Positions 40,854-49,483 of a DNA stretch of 64,000 nucleotides are shown piece by piece. Every line of letters begins with the position of its first letter. The first letter of the stretch is position 1. A model generated the notes under the pieces. That model was not told where the DNA came from. It did not search any database and saw nothing but the letters and a program-made list of their open reading frames with translations. The translations under genes were made by a program, and so were the position numbers. The stretch is from DATLRC01 sp035534895 (lineage in GTDB: Bacteria > Patescibacteriota > Saccharimonadia > Saccharimonadales > UBA4665): the NCBI GenBank assembly GCA_035534895.1, contig DATLRC010000021.1, positions 62,001 to 126,000 on the forward strand, written 5' to 3'.

Positions 40854-42477
40854 CGCTGCCTAAGATGATTATAAAGTTTGCTTGCCCTGGTTGTATAGTA
40901 CTATCGGGTATTTGAGTTGTTGAGCTAACTCCAAAACGCTGCTCCAAATAATGCTTGGTATACTTATCTTTACCGTTGGTCAGATCAATAATCATTGTTT
41001 TAGTATAACCATTGCTTGGTGCATTAGCGACTGTTGTTACATTATAACCATAGCTCTTAAGCACTGCTTCCTTAGCAGTGGCTAAACCTGGTTCAGTCGT
41101 ACCATTCAAGATAGTTATCTTAGCGTTCTCTCTCGTTAGATAGCCATCTTTCAGCACACCTCGCAGATAGGTTTGAATGTCCCCGTAATCGAATAAGCCA
41201 GCTCGTGGCTGAACGATTGATTGATTGCCAGCCGCTCCAGTTGTCACAAAATTGTTGGGCGGATCAGCTAAGCCAATTGATGAAATATCGCTGCCATTAA
41301 TGTTTTTGAATAGGCTGTAAAGCCGTGAGGCGTCATTAAGAGATAGATCGGTTTGGGCATTGTCGCCAAAAGCACTCATCAATCCACCAAGCTTCAGAGG
41401 ATTACTGAGCGTGCCAAGACTGACTACTTTCTGCTTGAGAGCTACCATAACTACCCGCTGCCTCTCGGTCCTGGCAAAATCAGAAGTAGTTTCTCGTGAT
41501 CGGACATACAATAGGGCTCGTTTTCCGTTAAAGTTTTGAACACCGGCTTTGGCCAGAATCGGATTCCAGTTATTCTCCCAGGCCATTGTCGGATCCCAAA
41601 GATCAGTCGGTACGTTAACAGTTATTCCGCCAACAGTATCGACAGCTTGCTTAAAGGCCTGGAAATCAACTAAAACATTGTAATCAATAGGTACACCAAA
41701 AACCCGTTCTACGGTTTGGTCAACCAAGTTAAAGCCGGCTGTTGTGGCTTGTTGATTCGACATATCGCTACTGATCCGGCCAAGATATTTATATTTTCCC
41801 ATTTCCCAAGCAGCATTAATTTTCATATCACCAAATCCAGCTATATTGACCCATAAATCTCGAGGAATACTTACCAAATCAGCCTTTTGATTAACTGGAT
41901 CAAGGCTAGCTAACATCATGGTGTCTGTTAAGTCGGGTGCATCATGGTTGCCGCCACCGCGTCCTAGGAGCAGAACATTAACGCGGCCATCACCTTCTCC
42001 CTTTAAGAGCGATGGGTCAGTATTAACTTGCAGCGCAGCAGCACTAACAGTGCCACCTCTAAAGACCTTGTGTAACTTAAAATAACCTTGACCGAGTAAT
42101 AGCCCTCCAAGACCAATTACGCTAACCAGCACCAGCACTACAGCTCTTAACGACCATTGGCGCACTTGTTTTAGCCTATTGGCCTTGAGCGGTAACTTAT
42201 GGTTATGGCTTGAAGCAGTTGCTTCCGGTAAAGCCATATCAATTTTAATTTTGGGCTGGGCTATGGCAATCGGCTGCTCTTGTTGAACAATTGCCTTGGG
42301 CCTAACGGTTAGTTGACCAAAGCGATAGCGCTCAATACTCGGACGCCTAGCCTGTACGCTATCGGGAAATGAACGATCTGGCAATACCAACCGGTTGGCG
42401 GCACTACGAGAAACAAAAAAGCCATCTAAATCTGGCCGCGGTTTAGGCCGGTTACTCCGCGGCACGCTGTAATCATC
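40828..42477 (-). CDS. LytR-CpsA-Psr (LCP) family protein with LytR_C domain
   Basis: LCP proteins transfer undecaprenyl-linked glycopolymers to peptidoglycan or surface proteins. The start is ATG 42477 (MDDYSVPRSNRPKPRPD), behind a promoter with TTGTTT (42521-42516), a 16-bp spacer and TATACT (42499-42494). A basic cytoplasmic region is followed by one TM helix (LRAVVLVLVSVIGLGGLLLG), the LCP domain (RVNVLLLGRGG, DTMMLASLDP, VSIPRDLWV with catalytic Arg/Asp, and the YVRSR segment) and a C-terminal LytR_C domain (ITILNGTTEPGLA). The 549-residue length fits. It heads the operon with the membrane protein and HtrA. Confidence 0.93.
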   Translation of the reverse strand, partial: DDYSVPRSNRPKPRPDLDGFFVSRSAANRLVLPDRSFPDSVQARRPSIERYRFGQLTVRPKAIVQQEQPIAIAQPKIKIDMALPEATASSHNHKLPLKANRLKQVRQWSLRAVVLVLVSVIGLGGLLLGQGYFKLHKVFRGGTVSAAALQVNTDPSLLKGEGDGRVNVLLLGRGGGNHDAPDLTDTMMLASLDPVNQKADLVSIPRDLWVNIAGFGDMKINAAWEMGKYKYLGRISSDMSNQQATTAGFNLVDQTVERVFGVPIDYNVLVDFQAFKQAVDTVGGITVNVPTDLWDPTMAWENNWNPILAKAGVQNFNGKRALLYVRSRETTSDFARTERQRVVMVALKQKVVSLGTLSNPLKLGGLMSAFGDNAQTDLSLNDASRLYSLFKNINGSDISSIGLADPPNNFVTTGAAGNQSIVQPRAGLFDYGDIQTYLRGVLKDGYLTRENAKITILNGTTEPGLATAKEAVLKSYGYNVTTVANAPSNGYTKTMIIDLTNGKDKYTKHYLEQRFGVSSTTQIPDSTIQPGQANFIIILGSDETTNSQN

Positions 42478-42630
42478 CATTTCTATAAATCCTAGTATAA
42501 AGCTTACGCCTACAGAAACAAAATTGTCAGCCAAGACCACTTTAGCGAATTGGGGAAGCTTTTTATAGGACCTTCCTTTTTGGCTATTATGCTGGCTTCA
42601 GCACTGCTTATGTTATAGTAAAATCCTGAT

Positions 42631-43320
42631 ATGGATGACCCAAATAAAAACCTACCTGTCAATCTTCCGACACCGAGCAGCCAGTTTGGAGAACCTGCCC
42701 CAGTCGTTAACCCGGACAGAAATTCTAACATCCCAAAACCTTCGGGGTTTCGTGAATTTCTTTCATTTGTAGGTATCTTGGTTGTCGCTCTGGGCATTGC
42801 TCTACTGATGATTGCTTTTGTTTTTCGCTCTTATCAAGTTGATGGTCCAAGTATGGAGACGACCTTAGAGAACCAAGATAAGCTAATTATTTGGAAGGTA
42901 CCTCGAACCTGGGCCCGAATTACTGACCATTCTTACATTCCAGCTCGAGGCGACATTATCGTCTTTCAAGAAAGCGGTCTCAGTGCATTTGGCCAAGGTA
43001 ATACAAAACAACTTATTAAAAGAGTTATCGGCCTACCAGGCGATCATGTTGTAGTTAAAAATGGCAATTTAACAATATATAACAAGCAATATCCTGCTGG
43101 TTTTCAGCCAGACCAAACACTAGCCTATAATCATGATCATCACCTGACAACTACTACGGGCGATATTAACCTAACTCTGGGCCCAGACCAGTTATTTGTT
43201 TGTGGTGACAATCGTCCAGACTCTTTAGACTCGCGCTTATTCGGTCCGATTAATGCTAATCAAATTGTCGGCAAGTTAGTTTTGCGAATTTTCCCGCTTT
43301 CTCAAGCCCAAGTTTTTTAG
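42631..43320 (+). CDS. lepB: Signal peptidase I
   Basis: Cleaves Sec signal peptides. A single N-terminal TM helix (LSFVGILVVALGIALLMIAFVF, preceded by a polar tail of about 45 residues) is followed by the catalytic Ser in VDGPSMETTL (box B) and Lys in KQLIKRVIGLPGD (box D), then FVCGDNRPDSLDSRLFG (box E, split here by other residues). The 229-residue length is typical. A -10 TATAGT lies at 42614-42619, 11 nt before the ATG. It is divergent from the LCP operon. Confidence 0.96.
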   Translation: MDDPNKNLPVNLPTPSSQFGEPAPVVNPDRNSNIPKPSGFREFLSFVGILVVALGIALLMIAFVFRSYQVDGPSMETTLENQDKLIIWKVPRTWARITDHSYIPARGDIIVFQESGLSAFGQGNTKQLIKRVIGLPGDHVVVKNGNLTIYNKQYPAGFQPDQTLAYNHDHHLTTTTGDINLTLGPDQLFVCGDNRPDSLDSRLFGPINANQIVGKLVLRIFPLSQAQVF

Positions 43321-43389
43321 ACAGGCGATGGGAGTTTTTGTAAGTCTGCTCGGGCGAACTCTCCTAGCTTGTGCTATAGTTGACTCATT

Positions 43390-44271
43390 ATGTCAGCAAC
43401 ACCAACACGGGGGTTGGGTCGAGGCTTAACGACTCTGATCCCCCAAGATTTCGACAGCACACTTTTGCTCAAAAAGGATGAACGGATCCAAAAGATACCT
43501 CTAGGACAACTGGAACCACATTCTAAGCAGCCACGTCATAATTTTGACGATACGGCCCTTGGAGAATTGGCCGCTTCTATCAAAAATCACGGTATTCTTC
43601 AGCCAATAATTGTTACTCCCTTGTCAGAAAATAAATACCGCATTGTTGCCGGTGAGAGACGCTGGCGAGCAGCTGGTTTGGCTAAATTAGAGTCTGTTCC
43701 TGCTATAGTGCGTAGTCTAAAAGAGCTAGACCAACTGGAAATTGCGTTAGTTGAAAATGTACAGCGAGTCGATCTTAGCCCTCTTGAACAAGCTGCCAGC
43801 CTTGACCGTTTACATAACCAGTTTAATATCGCCTATGAAGATATTGCCAAACGTTTAGGAAAAGCTTCTTCAACTGTCCATAATATTGTACGACTCTTGC
43901 AATTACCGTCTGAGGCATTCAAAGCTCTGGCTGATAATAAAATAAGTGAAGGTCATGCCCGAGCAGTTTTGGCTCTCAAAAACAACCCCGAAAATCAATC
44001 GAAGTTACTGAACGAAATTATTAAGAATGGTTGGAGCGTAAGACAGGCGGAACGCTATGTTGTAAGTGTCAAAGAGGGCTTTAAAGAACATCAGCTAGCC
44101 CATGCTAGAGTTCAAACCGAAACAGCAGCCACAAAGATACTTAGCCAAAAACTAGCAACAACGGTCCTGATTCGCCGTACCGCCCATGGTGGCAGACTAG
44201 AAATAAATTTTACCAACGACACTCAACTTGAAAAGCTAATCGATTTACTGAATTCTCTAATCAAAAAATAA
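43390..44271 (+). CDS. parB: Chromosome-partitioning protein ParB
   Basis: ParB/Spo0J CTPase clamp that binds parS. It has an N-terminal ParA-interaction motif (RGLGRGLTTLIPQ), the CTP-binding domain with NPxQPRxxFD-type QPRHNFDD, SIKNHGILQPIIV and GERRWRAAG, and the helix-turn-helix (FNIAYEDIAKRLGKASSTVHNIVRLLQLP, in parts). The 293 residues are normal. A -10 TATAGT (43375-43380) lies 9 nt before the ATG. Unusually, parA is not upstream in the same operon: it is convergent, and the two 3' ends are 2 nt apart. Confidence 0.97.
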   Translation: MSATPTRGLGRGLTTLIPQDFDSTLLLKKDERIQKIPLGQLEPHSKQPRHNFDDTALGELAASIKNHGILQPIIVTPLSENKYRIVAGERRWRAAGLAKLESVPAIVRSLKELDQLEIALVENVQRVDLSPLEQAASLDRLHNQFNIAYEDIAKRLGKASSTVHNIVRLLQLPSEAFKALADNKISEGHARAVLALKNNPENQSKLLNEIIKNGWSVRQAERYVVSVKEGFKEHQLAHARVQTETAATKILSQKLATTVLIRRTAHGGRLEINFTNDTQLEKLIDLLNSLIKK

Positions 44272-44273
44272 TT

Positions 44274-45068
44274 TTACTTCTTTTTGGGAATACCAGTACG
44301 CTGTCGGACTTCGTGAGCTAACTGCTTGTAGGCTCTTGCTCCCTTGCTCCATTTGTCATAATGGGAAATTGGTTTACCGTGACTTGGTGCCTCAGCCAAT
44401 CGAATATTTCGCGGGACAACTACATCAAAAACCTTATCACCAAAATGTTGTTCGACTTCTCTTTTAACTTGCTCACTTAAAGTTGTCCTGCTGTCATACA
44501 TTGTCATCAACACACCAAGTAGTTCAAGTTTTGTATTCAGTCCTGCACGAACCTGCTGAACAACACTTAGTAGCTGCCCAAGACCTTCTAGCGCATAATA
44601 TTCAGCCTGGACCGGAATTATTAAACTATCGGCGGCCGTTAGGGCATTGATTGTTAGTAGACTAAGGGCTGGAGGGCAGTCAATAATGATGAAGTCGTGG
44701 TCAACACCAACCAATGCTTTTTTTAGGGCAAACTCTCGCTCTTTCTGGCCAACTAATTCTATTTCTGCCGCCGCTAATTGAGCATTTGTTGGCAACAAAT
44801 GAAATCCTTCGACCTCTGTTGTTTGCAGGTTGTCAGTAATATCAATGCCGTTGATTAGGACCTCGTAGGTTCCGCCTGACTGTGCTGCGTGAGACAAGCC
44901 TAGGCCACTGGTTGCATTGCCCTGTGGGTCTAAATCAACCAATAAGACTGTTTGGCCCGCTTTGGCAAGATAGGAAGCCAGATTAATGGCTGTGGTTGTC
45001 TTACCAACTCCACCCTTTTGGTTAAGAACCGCTATAATATGACTCTTTTTGAGGTTATCTTCGCCCAT
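44274..45068 (-). CDS. parA: Chromosome-partitioning ATPase ParA/Soj
   Basis: Deviant Walker ATPase that works with ParB in segregation. Walker A is LNQKGGVGKTTTAINLA near residue 20, with Walker A' VLLVDLDPQGNATSG and Walker B FIIIDCPPALSLLT. The rest, including VPVQAEYYALEGL (here IPVQ...) and the C-terminal RNIRLAEAPSHGKPI, matches chromosomal Soj rather than MinD. The ATG at 45068 is chosen; a TTG two codons earlier is possible. A TAGAAT -10 (45085-45080) lies 11 nt upstream. The gene faces parB tail to tail. Confidence 0.97.
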   Translation of the reverse strand: MGEDNLKKSHIIAVLNQKGGVGKTTTAINLASYLAKAGQTVLLVDLDPQGNATSGLGLSHAAQSGGTYEVLINGIDITDNLQTTEVEGFHLLPTNAQLAAAEIELVGQKEREFALKKALVGVDHDFIIIDCPPALSLLTINALTAADSLIIPVQAEYYALEGLGQLLSVVQQVRAGLNTKLELLGVLMTMYDSRTTLSEQVKREVEQHFGDKVFDVVVPRNIRLAEAPSHGKPISHYDKWSKGARAYKQLAHEVRQRTGIPKKK

Positions 45069-45120
45069 GATCAACTCTCATTCTATCAGATAACAGCTCA
45101 ACTAAGTAATTGCCTAAAAC

Positions 45121-45179
45121 GCAAGACACACCTGGGATAATATTTACCCTTTAGGTGTGTCTCGCAATCTCGTTTTTTT
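45121..45179. repeat. Long inverted repeat upstream of parA, with a T-run on the plus strand
   Basis: The arms GCAAGACACACCTGGG (45121-45136) and CCCTTTAGGTGTGTCTCGC (45147-45165) pair over 10 contiguous bases with small interruptions and a 10-nt AT loop. On the plus strand, seven Ts follow at 45173-45179 after a 7-nt gap, so it could end plus-strand transcripts. On the minus strand it lies just upstream of the likely parA -35 and could be an operator. It is not a canonical parS. Confidence 0.55.
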
Positions 45180-45572
45180 GAGATGTTTATTACTGTCTTT
45201 TAGTGATTTTGGTCTTAGTTTTACCCAAGTATTTGTTGGGAGGACTCAATAAGGTAATCCCTATTACGCCCTGTGCTAAATAGTATCTACCTGGGCACTA
45301 CTACATTTCAAGCCTTTTTTGAGCAAGAAATCTATTCTCTAAAATATAATAAACTTTATATTTTTTGTAATTAAGTATTGTTTTTTCAATAACGTTTATT
45401 ATTTATTGCCTGAGTTAGACAGATTTTTGTTTATCTTCAAACCAAGAAAAATTAAATTTACCTGTTGTGCATAAAATAACACTATTTTGGGGCCATTGCC
45501 TTTATCCACAAGCAGTTTATGTTTTATGAATTAGAGACTTCGGAACTAGACAGCCATAATGAAAGTTTTGGT
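45180..45572. other. AT-rich gap between rplU and parA with two DnaA-box matches
   Basis: No gene seen. The stretch 45340-45420 is extremely AT-rich (contains AATATAATAAACTTTATATT). It is followed by TGTGCATAA (45466-45474, the complement of TTATGCACA) and TTATCCACA (45502-45510), both matching the DnaA consensus TTATNCACA, in opposite orientations. An AT-rich stretch next to DnaA boxes near parAB is the pattern of an origin, but two boxes are few, dnaA and dnaN are not present, and gene strands do not diverge here. The parA-proximal end holds the inverted repeat described separately. Confidence 0.4.
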
Positions 45573-45881
45573 TTATGAAATTTTAAGTATTTTTAAAACA
45601 GTTTGGTGCTGACGATGACCACGAACTTTATGAACTCGCTTTTTGGCCTTGTACCTTATTGCTAAAACCTTATCGGCTTGAACATCTTGCTCAACAATTT
45701 CTGCTGTTACGCTTGCCTGAGCAACAAAAGGGTTTCCTATGTTTACCCTCTCTTCGTCGATTATCAATAATGGTTCAAAAGATAGCGTCTTTTGGTCATT
45801 TTTAAGAAGCTCTACCTTCAGGGTCTGCCCTTCGACAACTAGGTATTGCTTGCCGCCAGTTTTAATTACTGCTTTTTTCAT
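45573..45881 (-). CDS. rplU: 50S ribosomal protein L21
   Basis: The start is ATG 45881 (MKKAVIKTGGKQYLVVEG), which matches the family N-terminus; the longer reading from 45911 does not. The 102 residues end with KKRVHKVRGHRQHQTVLKILKI, split here by other residues, the usual RNA-binding tail. A TATAAT directly precedes the start. It stands alone, 34 kb away from rpmA, so the canonical rplU-rpmA operon is split. ileS lies upstream on the same strand. Confidence 0.96.
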   Translation of the reverse strand: MKKAVIKTGGKQYLVVEGQTLKVELLKNDQKTLSFEPLLIIDEERVNIGNPFVAQASVTAEIVEQDVQADKVLAIRYKAKKRVHKVRGHRQHQTVLKILKIS

Positions 45882-45986
45882 TATTATATTGTCTCTGAAA
45901 ATTATTACCAAAGTAGCTTATCAAAAATACGCTTCTCTGTAAAGCGCTGTCTGTTTTCCAAAATCAAGACAGTCGGGAGGTTAAAT

Positions 45987-48878
45987 TTAAGGAGTTACTT
46001 TAGAAAAACCTATCTTTAGATCACTCCCTTCAACCTGAATGCTTGTTGAAAAGCTCGGCTCGCTAATTTGATTTAGCGAAACAGCTAACGTTTCTTGCTT
46101 AATAACCGTCGCCAATTCCGACTCACTATATGCGGTCTTTAATTTCGGTGCAGTGCTTTTGAGCACAAGATTTATGCGATCATCCACTGCCAGGCCAGCT
46201 TGTTTGCGGGCACTTTGAACGTTACGTACAATTTCACGCATCAGACCTTCACTTTTAAGTTTTGGTGTCAGTTCAGTGTCAACTTGTACTGCCTCGCCCC
46301 AAATCAGATGTTTAACATTTAGCTCTTCGGTGATTACGTCTCTATAAACCTTGGACACCTGCGGCATAGTTACTTGTGCCAAGGGCTGACGAACTTTAAT
46401 CTTAGCTTCTGCTCTTTGGGCTAGACCTTCGACAATATACCCTCTGACTTGTGACATTTCTTCCATTAGTTGATGATCCACCTTGCCCGCCTGAGGCCAG
46501 TCGCTTAAATGAACTGACGTCGGCAAACTTGTTCCAGCTACTAGTTGACGCCAAAGGTGGTCAGACAGAAATGGTGCAAAAGGAGCCAATAACTGACACA
46601 ATCTGAGCAAGCAATAGTGCAACGTGGCGTAAGCTTGCTGTTTGTCGCTATCATCATCGCTTTTCCAGAACCGCCGGCGAGAACGACGCACAAACCAGTT
46701 ACTAGCATCGTCGAGTAAATCAGTAATCGGACGAGTAGCTCGGTCAAGTCGATATTCATTAAGAGCGATACTGACCTCAGCTATGGTTTGGTTCAAGCGT
46801 GAGATTATCCATTGATCAAGAATATTATTACTTTGTGGTTCATCCATGGGTTTGGTTGGTACCCAGCCATCAACATCAGCATAAAGTTTATAGAAGCTAT
46901 AAATATTGTTCAGACTCATGAAGACCCGTCGTTGAACATCACGCAAATGATCAGTGCTAAAACGAGTGTCTTCACCGTTAACTAGAGGGCTACTGGCCAT
47001 AAAAAAGCGCATCGTGTCAACACCGTAAAGGTCAAACACTTCGTCCATTGGTGCATAGTTTTTTTTGCGTTTTGATAGTTTTTCACCGTCAGCAGCCACA
47101 ATCCAACCACTGCAAATAACATTTAAAAAGGCCGGTTTATCAAAAAGAAGGCTTGCCAGAACATGTAATGTATAAAACCAGCCCCTGGTCTGGTCAATTG
47201 CCTCAGCAATAAAGTCAGCCGGGAAGTGTTTTTCCCATTGTTGCTTATTGTCAAAGGGGTAATGGTCTTGGGCATAAGGCATAGAGCCACTTTCAAACCA
47301 GCAATCGAACACTTCAGGAATACGGCTGGCTATCTTTCCAGAAGCGGTTTTAATCTTAACCTCATCTATGAATGGCCGGTGTAAATCAGTGATTTTTTCT
47401 GGATTTATAGCTTTAGAACGAAGTTCGTCAACGCTACCAATAACAGTCACTTCCCCGTCTTCGCTCATCCAGACAGGAATTGGCGCTCCCCAAAAACGAT
47501 TACGACTAATCGCCCAGTCACGAGCTTGACCAAGCCAATTGCCAAAACGACCCTCAGCAATATGATTCGGCATCCAGTTTATTTTAGTGTTGTTATGAAC
47601 CAGCTGTTCTTTGACGCCCGAAACCCGGATATTCCAGGAGTCGGTTGCATAGTATAGCAAGGGGGTATCGCAACGCCAGCAAAATGGATAGGTGTGCTTT
47701 ATGGTCTCAGCAGCATAGACCAGGTCCCGCTCACTGAGATAAGCCACTATTAACTTATCGGCTTGTTTAAAGAATTTTCCGGCAATAGCTTCTGGTAAAT
47801 TAAGATCTTTGCTAATGTGCCCGTTTTCATCAACTGTAATTAGAACTGGTATCTGATTTGTTTTGGCAAGCCCAAGATCATCCTCGCCAAAAGCTGGTGC
47901 TACATGCAATATTCCAGAGCCATCTTCGATACTAACAAACTTTGCACCCCACACCCTATATAGATTTTGACTATTTGGATAGTTCTCCAGATTCTTCAAT
48001 TTGAAAAGTGGTTGATATTCTAAGCCAATTAACTGACTGCCCATGACTTCTTTTACAATGTGATAGGTTTCGACATTAAGTGCTGGTAATCGATCACGAG
48101 CCAGAACCAGTCTTTCTGACTTAGCTTCATCATCTTGAACCTCAACATATACATATTTGGCATCAGGATTAACGGCAATGGCCGCATTGCCAGGTAAACT
48201 CCAGGGAGTGGTTGTCCACCCCAATAAATAGGCATCTTCTTTTGCCAGCTTAAATTTAACATAAAGGCTGGGGTCTGACACATTATCTTGATAACCCTGA
48301 TTGAGCTCAAAATTAGATAGTGGCGTAGCACAACGTGGACAATAGGGAGAAGACCGAAAGTCTTTATAGATTAACCCTTTATCATAGATGGTTTTAAAAA
48401 CCCACCAAACACTTTCAATGTAACTCTCATCAAGTGTGGTATAGGTTTTGTTATAGTCCGCCCAACGCCCAACTCGCTTAAACATCTTTTCCCAGACATC
48501 TTTATACATAAACACCGAATCTCGACATTCGGCATTAAATTTATCAATTCCATAAGCTAAGATATCTTTTTTCCCCTTGAAACCGTGTTGTTTTTCAATG
48601 GCATACTCAACTGGTAGGCCATGTGTGTCCCAGCCCACGCGACGAGGCACATAGTATCCTTGCATAGTCTTATAACGAGTAACGGTATCTTTAATGGTTG
48701 TCTGGAGGAGGTGACCATAGTGAGGCAAACCATTGGCGAATGGAGGCCCATCATAGAAACTAAAGACCTGTTTGTCTTTCCGTCTTTCCAAGCTTTTTGA
48801 AAAAGTAGACTCGTCTTCCCAGGTTTTAAGCATCTGCTCTTCAATTTCGGCTAAAAAGTGTTTTTTCTGAACGGCCAT
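45987..48878 (-). CDS. ileS: Isoleucyl-tRNA synthetase
   Basis: Class I synthetase with editing domain (CP1). The HIGH motif is GLPHYGHLLQ near residue 52. The editing domain is marked by GWTTTPWSLPGNAAIAVNP. The WDTHGLPVEY motif precedes it, the KMSKS motif reads EKLSKRKKN, and IDQTRGWFYTLHVLA flanks it. The long C-terminal helical anticodon-binding domain ends without the zinc-binding CxxC of many bacterial enzymes, like eukaryote-type/IleS2 forms. The 963 residues are in the range. A GAGGT Shine-Dalgarno lies 6 nt before the ATG. It is controlled by the T-box leader at 48895-49096. Confidence 0.97.
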   Translation of the reverse strand: MAVQKKHFLAEIEEQMLKTWEDESTFSKSLERRKDKQVFSFYDGPPFANGLPHYGHLLQTTIKDTVTRYKTMQGYYVPRRVGWDTHGLPVEYAIEKQHGFKGKKDILAYGIDKFNAECRDSVFMYKDVWEKMFKRVGRWADYNKTYTTLDESYIESVWWVFKTIYDKGLIYKDFRSSPYCPRCATPLSNFELNQGYQDNVSDPSLYVKFKLAKEDAYLLGWTTTPWSLPGNAAIAVNPDAKYVYVEVQDDEAKSERLVLARDRLPALNVETYHIVKEVMGSQLIGLEYQPLFKLKNLENYPNSQNLYRVWGAKFVSIEDGSGILHVAPAFGEDDLGLAKTNQIPVLITVDENGHISKDLNLPEAIAGKFFKQADKLIVAYLSERDLVYAAETIKHTYPFCWRCDTPLLYYATDSWNIRVSGVKEQLVHNNTKINWMPNHIAEGRFGNWLGQARDWAISRNRFWGAPIPVWMSEDGEVTVIGSVDELRSKAINPEKITDLHRPFIDEVKIKTASGKIASRIPEVFDCWFESGSMPYAQDHYPFDNKQQWEKHFPADFIAEAIDQTRGWFYTLHVLASLLFDKPAFLNVICSGWIVAADGEKLSKRKKNYAPMDEVFDLYGVDTMRFFMASSPLVNGEDTRFSTDHLRDVQRRVFMSLNNIYSFYKLYADVDGWVPTKPMDEPQSNNILDQWIISRLNQTIAEVSIALNEYRLDRATRPITDLLDDASNWFVRRSRRRFWKSDDDSDKQQAYATLHYCLLRLCQLLAPFAPFLSDHLWRQLVAGTSLPTSVHLSDWPQAGKVDHQLMEEMSQVRGYIVEGLAQRAEAKIKVRQPLAQVTMPQVSKVYRDVITEELNVKHLIWGEAVQVDTELTPKLKSEGLMREIVRNVQSARKQAGLAVDDRINLVLKSTAPKLKTAYSESELATVIKQETLAVSLNQISEPSFSTSIQVEGSDLKIGFSKVTP

Positions 48879-48894
48879 CTATTTACCTCTTTTT

Positions 48895-49096
48895 AATAAT
48901 AAAAGTCCCCTCTATTGAATGTAGGAGTTCCTGAAAAGGAACGGTACCATCCTACTTTTTGGGACTTAATTATGGCTGTAACGGGCTCACCCGGCGGGTT
49001 CTAATCAGCTGGTGCTTTTGGTATCAAGCATTCTTCAGCTTTTCTTCCCGCTCCTAGTGGTTGATTGCCACTGATTACGGATTTCCTATAAATTGT
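48895..49096 (-). ncRNA. T-box riboswitch (tRNA-Ile sensing leader) upstream of ileS
   Basis: The T-box core AGGATGGTACCG, with U-run partners, is at 48953-48942, close to the AGGGTGGNACCGCG consensus. A short stem I is formed by GCGGG (49051-49047) with CCCGC (48998-48994) and AGCTG (49040-49036) with CAGCT (49011-49007). In the 3' side of the internal loop sits AUU (49005-49003), an isoleucine codon, followed by A. A stem III hairpin CGGG-TGAG-CCCG is at 48993-48982. The terminator pairs AAGTCCC (48967-48961) with GGGGACTT (48910-48903), followed by a U-tract to 48895. A TATAAT -10 at 49108-49103 sets the start near 49096. High uncharged tRNA-Ile should favour read-through into ileS. Confidence 0.85.
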
Positions 49097-49113
49097 AAGC
49101 TTATTATATCCTA

Positions 49114-49383
49114 CTAGGCACTGAATGTGTAGTAAGCTATTTCGTCCATTAAAGGTAACACCTCGCCTTCCCAGACTTTGATAGGCGTACCGTCATCCTG
49201 TAGAACCAGTATAGCCGGATAATTCATGACATCATATAAACTAGCCATAGCACTGCCTTCACGACTGTCTATATTTAACACTTCCACGCGACTACTGTCG
49301 TGCCGCCTTCGAAAATCTTGGATAAAAGATTCGATGTCTTTCCCGTGATCCGAACTTGGGCGATAAATAATACTGATTTTCAT
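49114..49383 (-). CDS. Small thioredoxin-fold protein without CxxC
   Basis: Resembles the thioredoxin fold: a first strand ISIIYRPSSD, a helix FIQDFRRRH, then VEVLNIDSREG, ASLYDVMNYPAILVLQDDGTPIKVWEG, split here by other residues. It has the cis-Pro region (NYPAIL) but no catalytic CxxC in the usual position after the first strand, so it is not a normal oxidoreductase. At 89 residues it is short. It lies between ileS (after the T-box) and nrdJ. Association with nrdJ as an electron donor is unlikely without cysteines. Confidence 0.7.
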   Translation of the reverse strand: MKISIIYRPSSDHGKDIESFIQDFRRRHDSSRVEVLNIDSREGSAMASLYDVMNYPAILVLQDDGTPIKVWEGEVLPLMDEIAYYTFSA

Positions 49384-49483
49384 ATTGACCAGTTTATCAT
49401 AAGCCTAATGCAATTTGGCAGCCGGTATCTCAAAACTTCTCCTGCCACCTCCTTGGACTATCAGACTGGGGGCTTAAGCTAGG

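Noticed and set aside
43321..45200. parS sites near parA/parB
   Set aside because: No match to the 16-bp consensus (TGTTTCACGTGAAACA type) was seen by eye in the region; the inverted repeat at 45121-45165 is not similar to it.
45180..45572. Firm call of oriC
   Set aside because: Only two DnaA-consensus boxes, no dnaA or dnaN nearby and gene strand bias does not switch; kept as a finding only.
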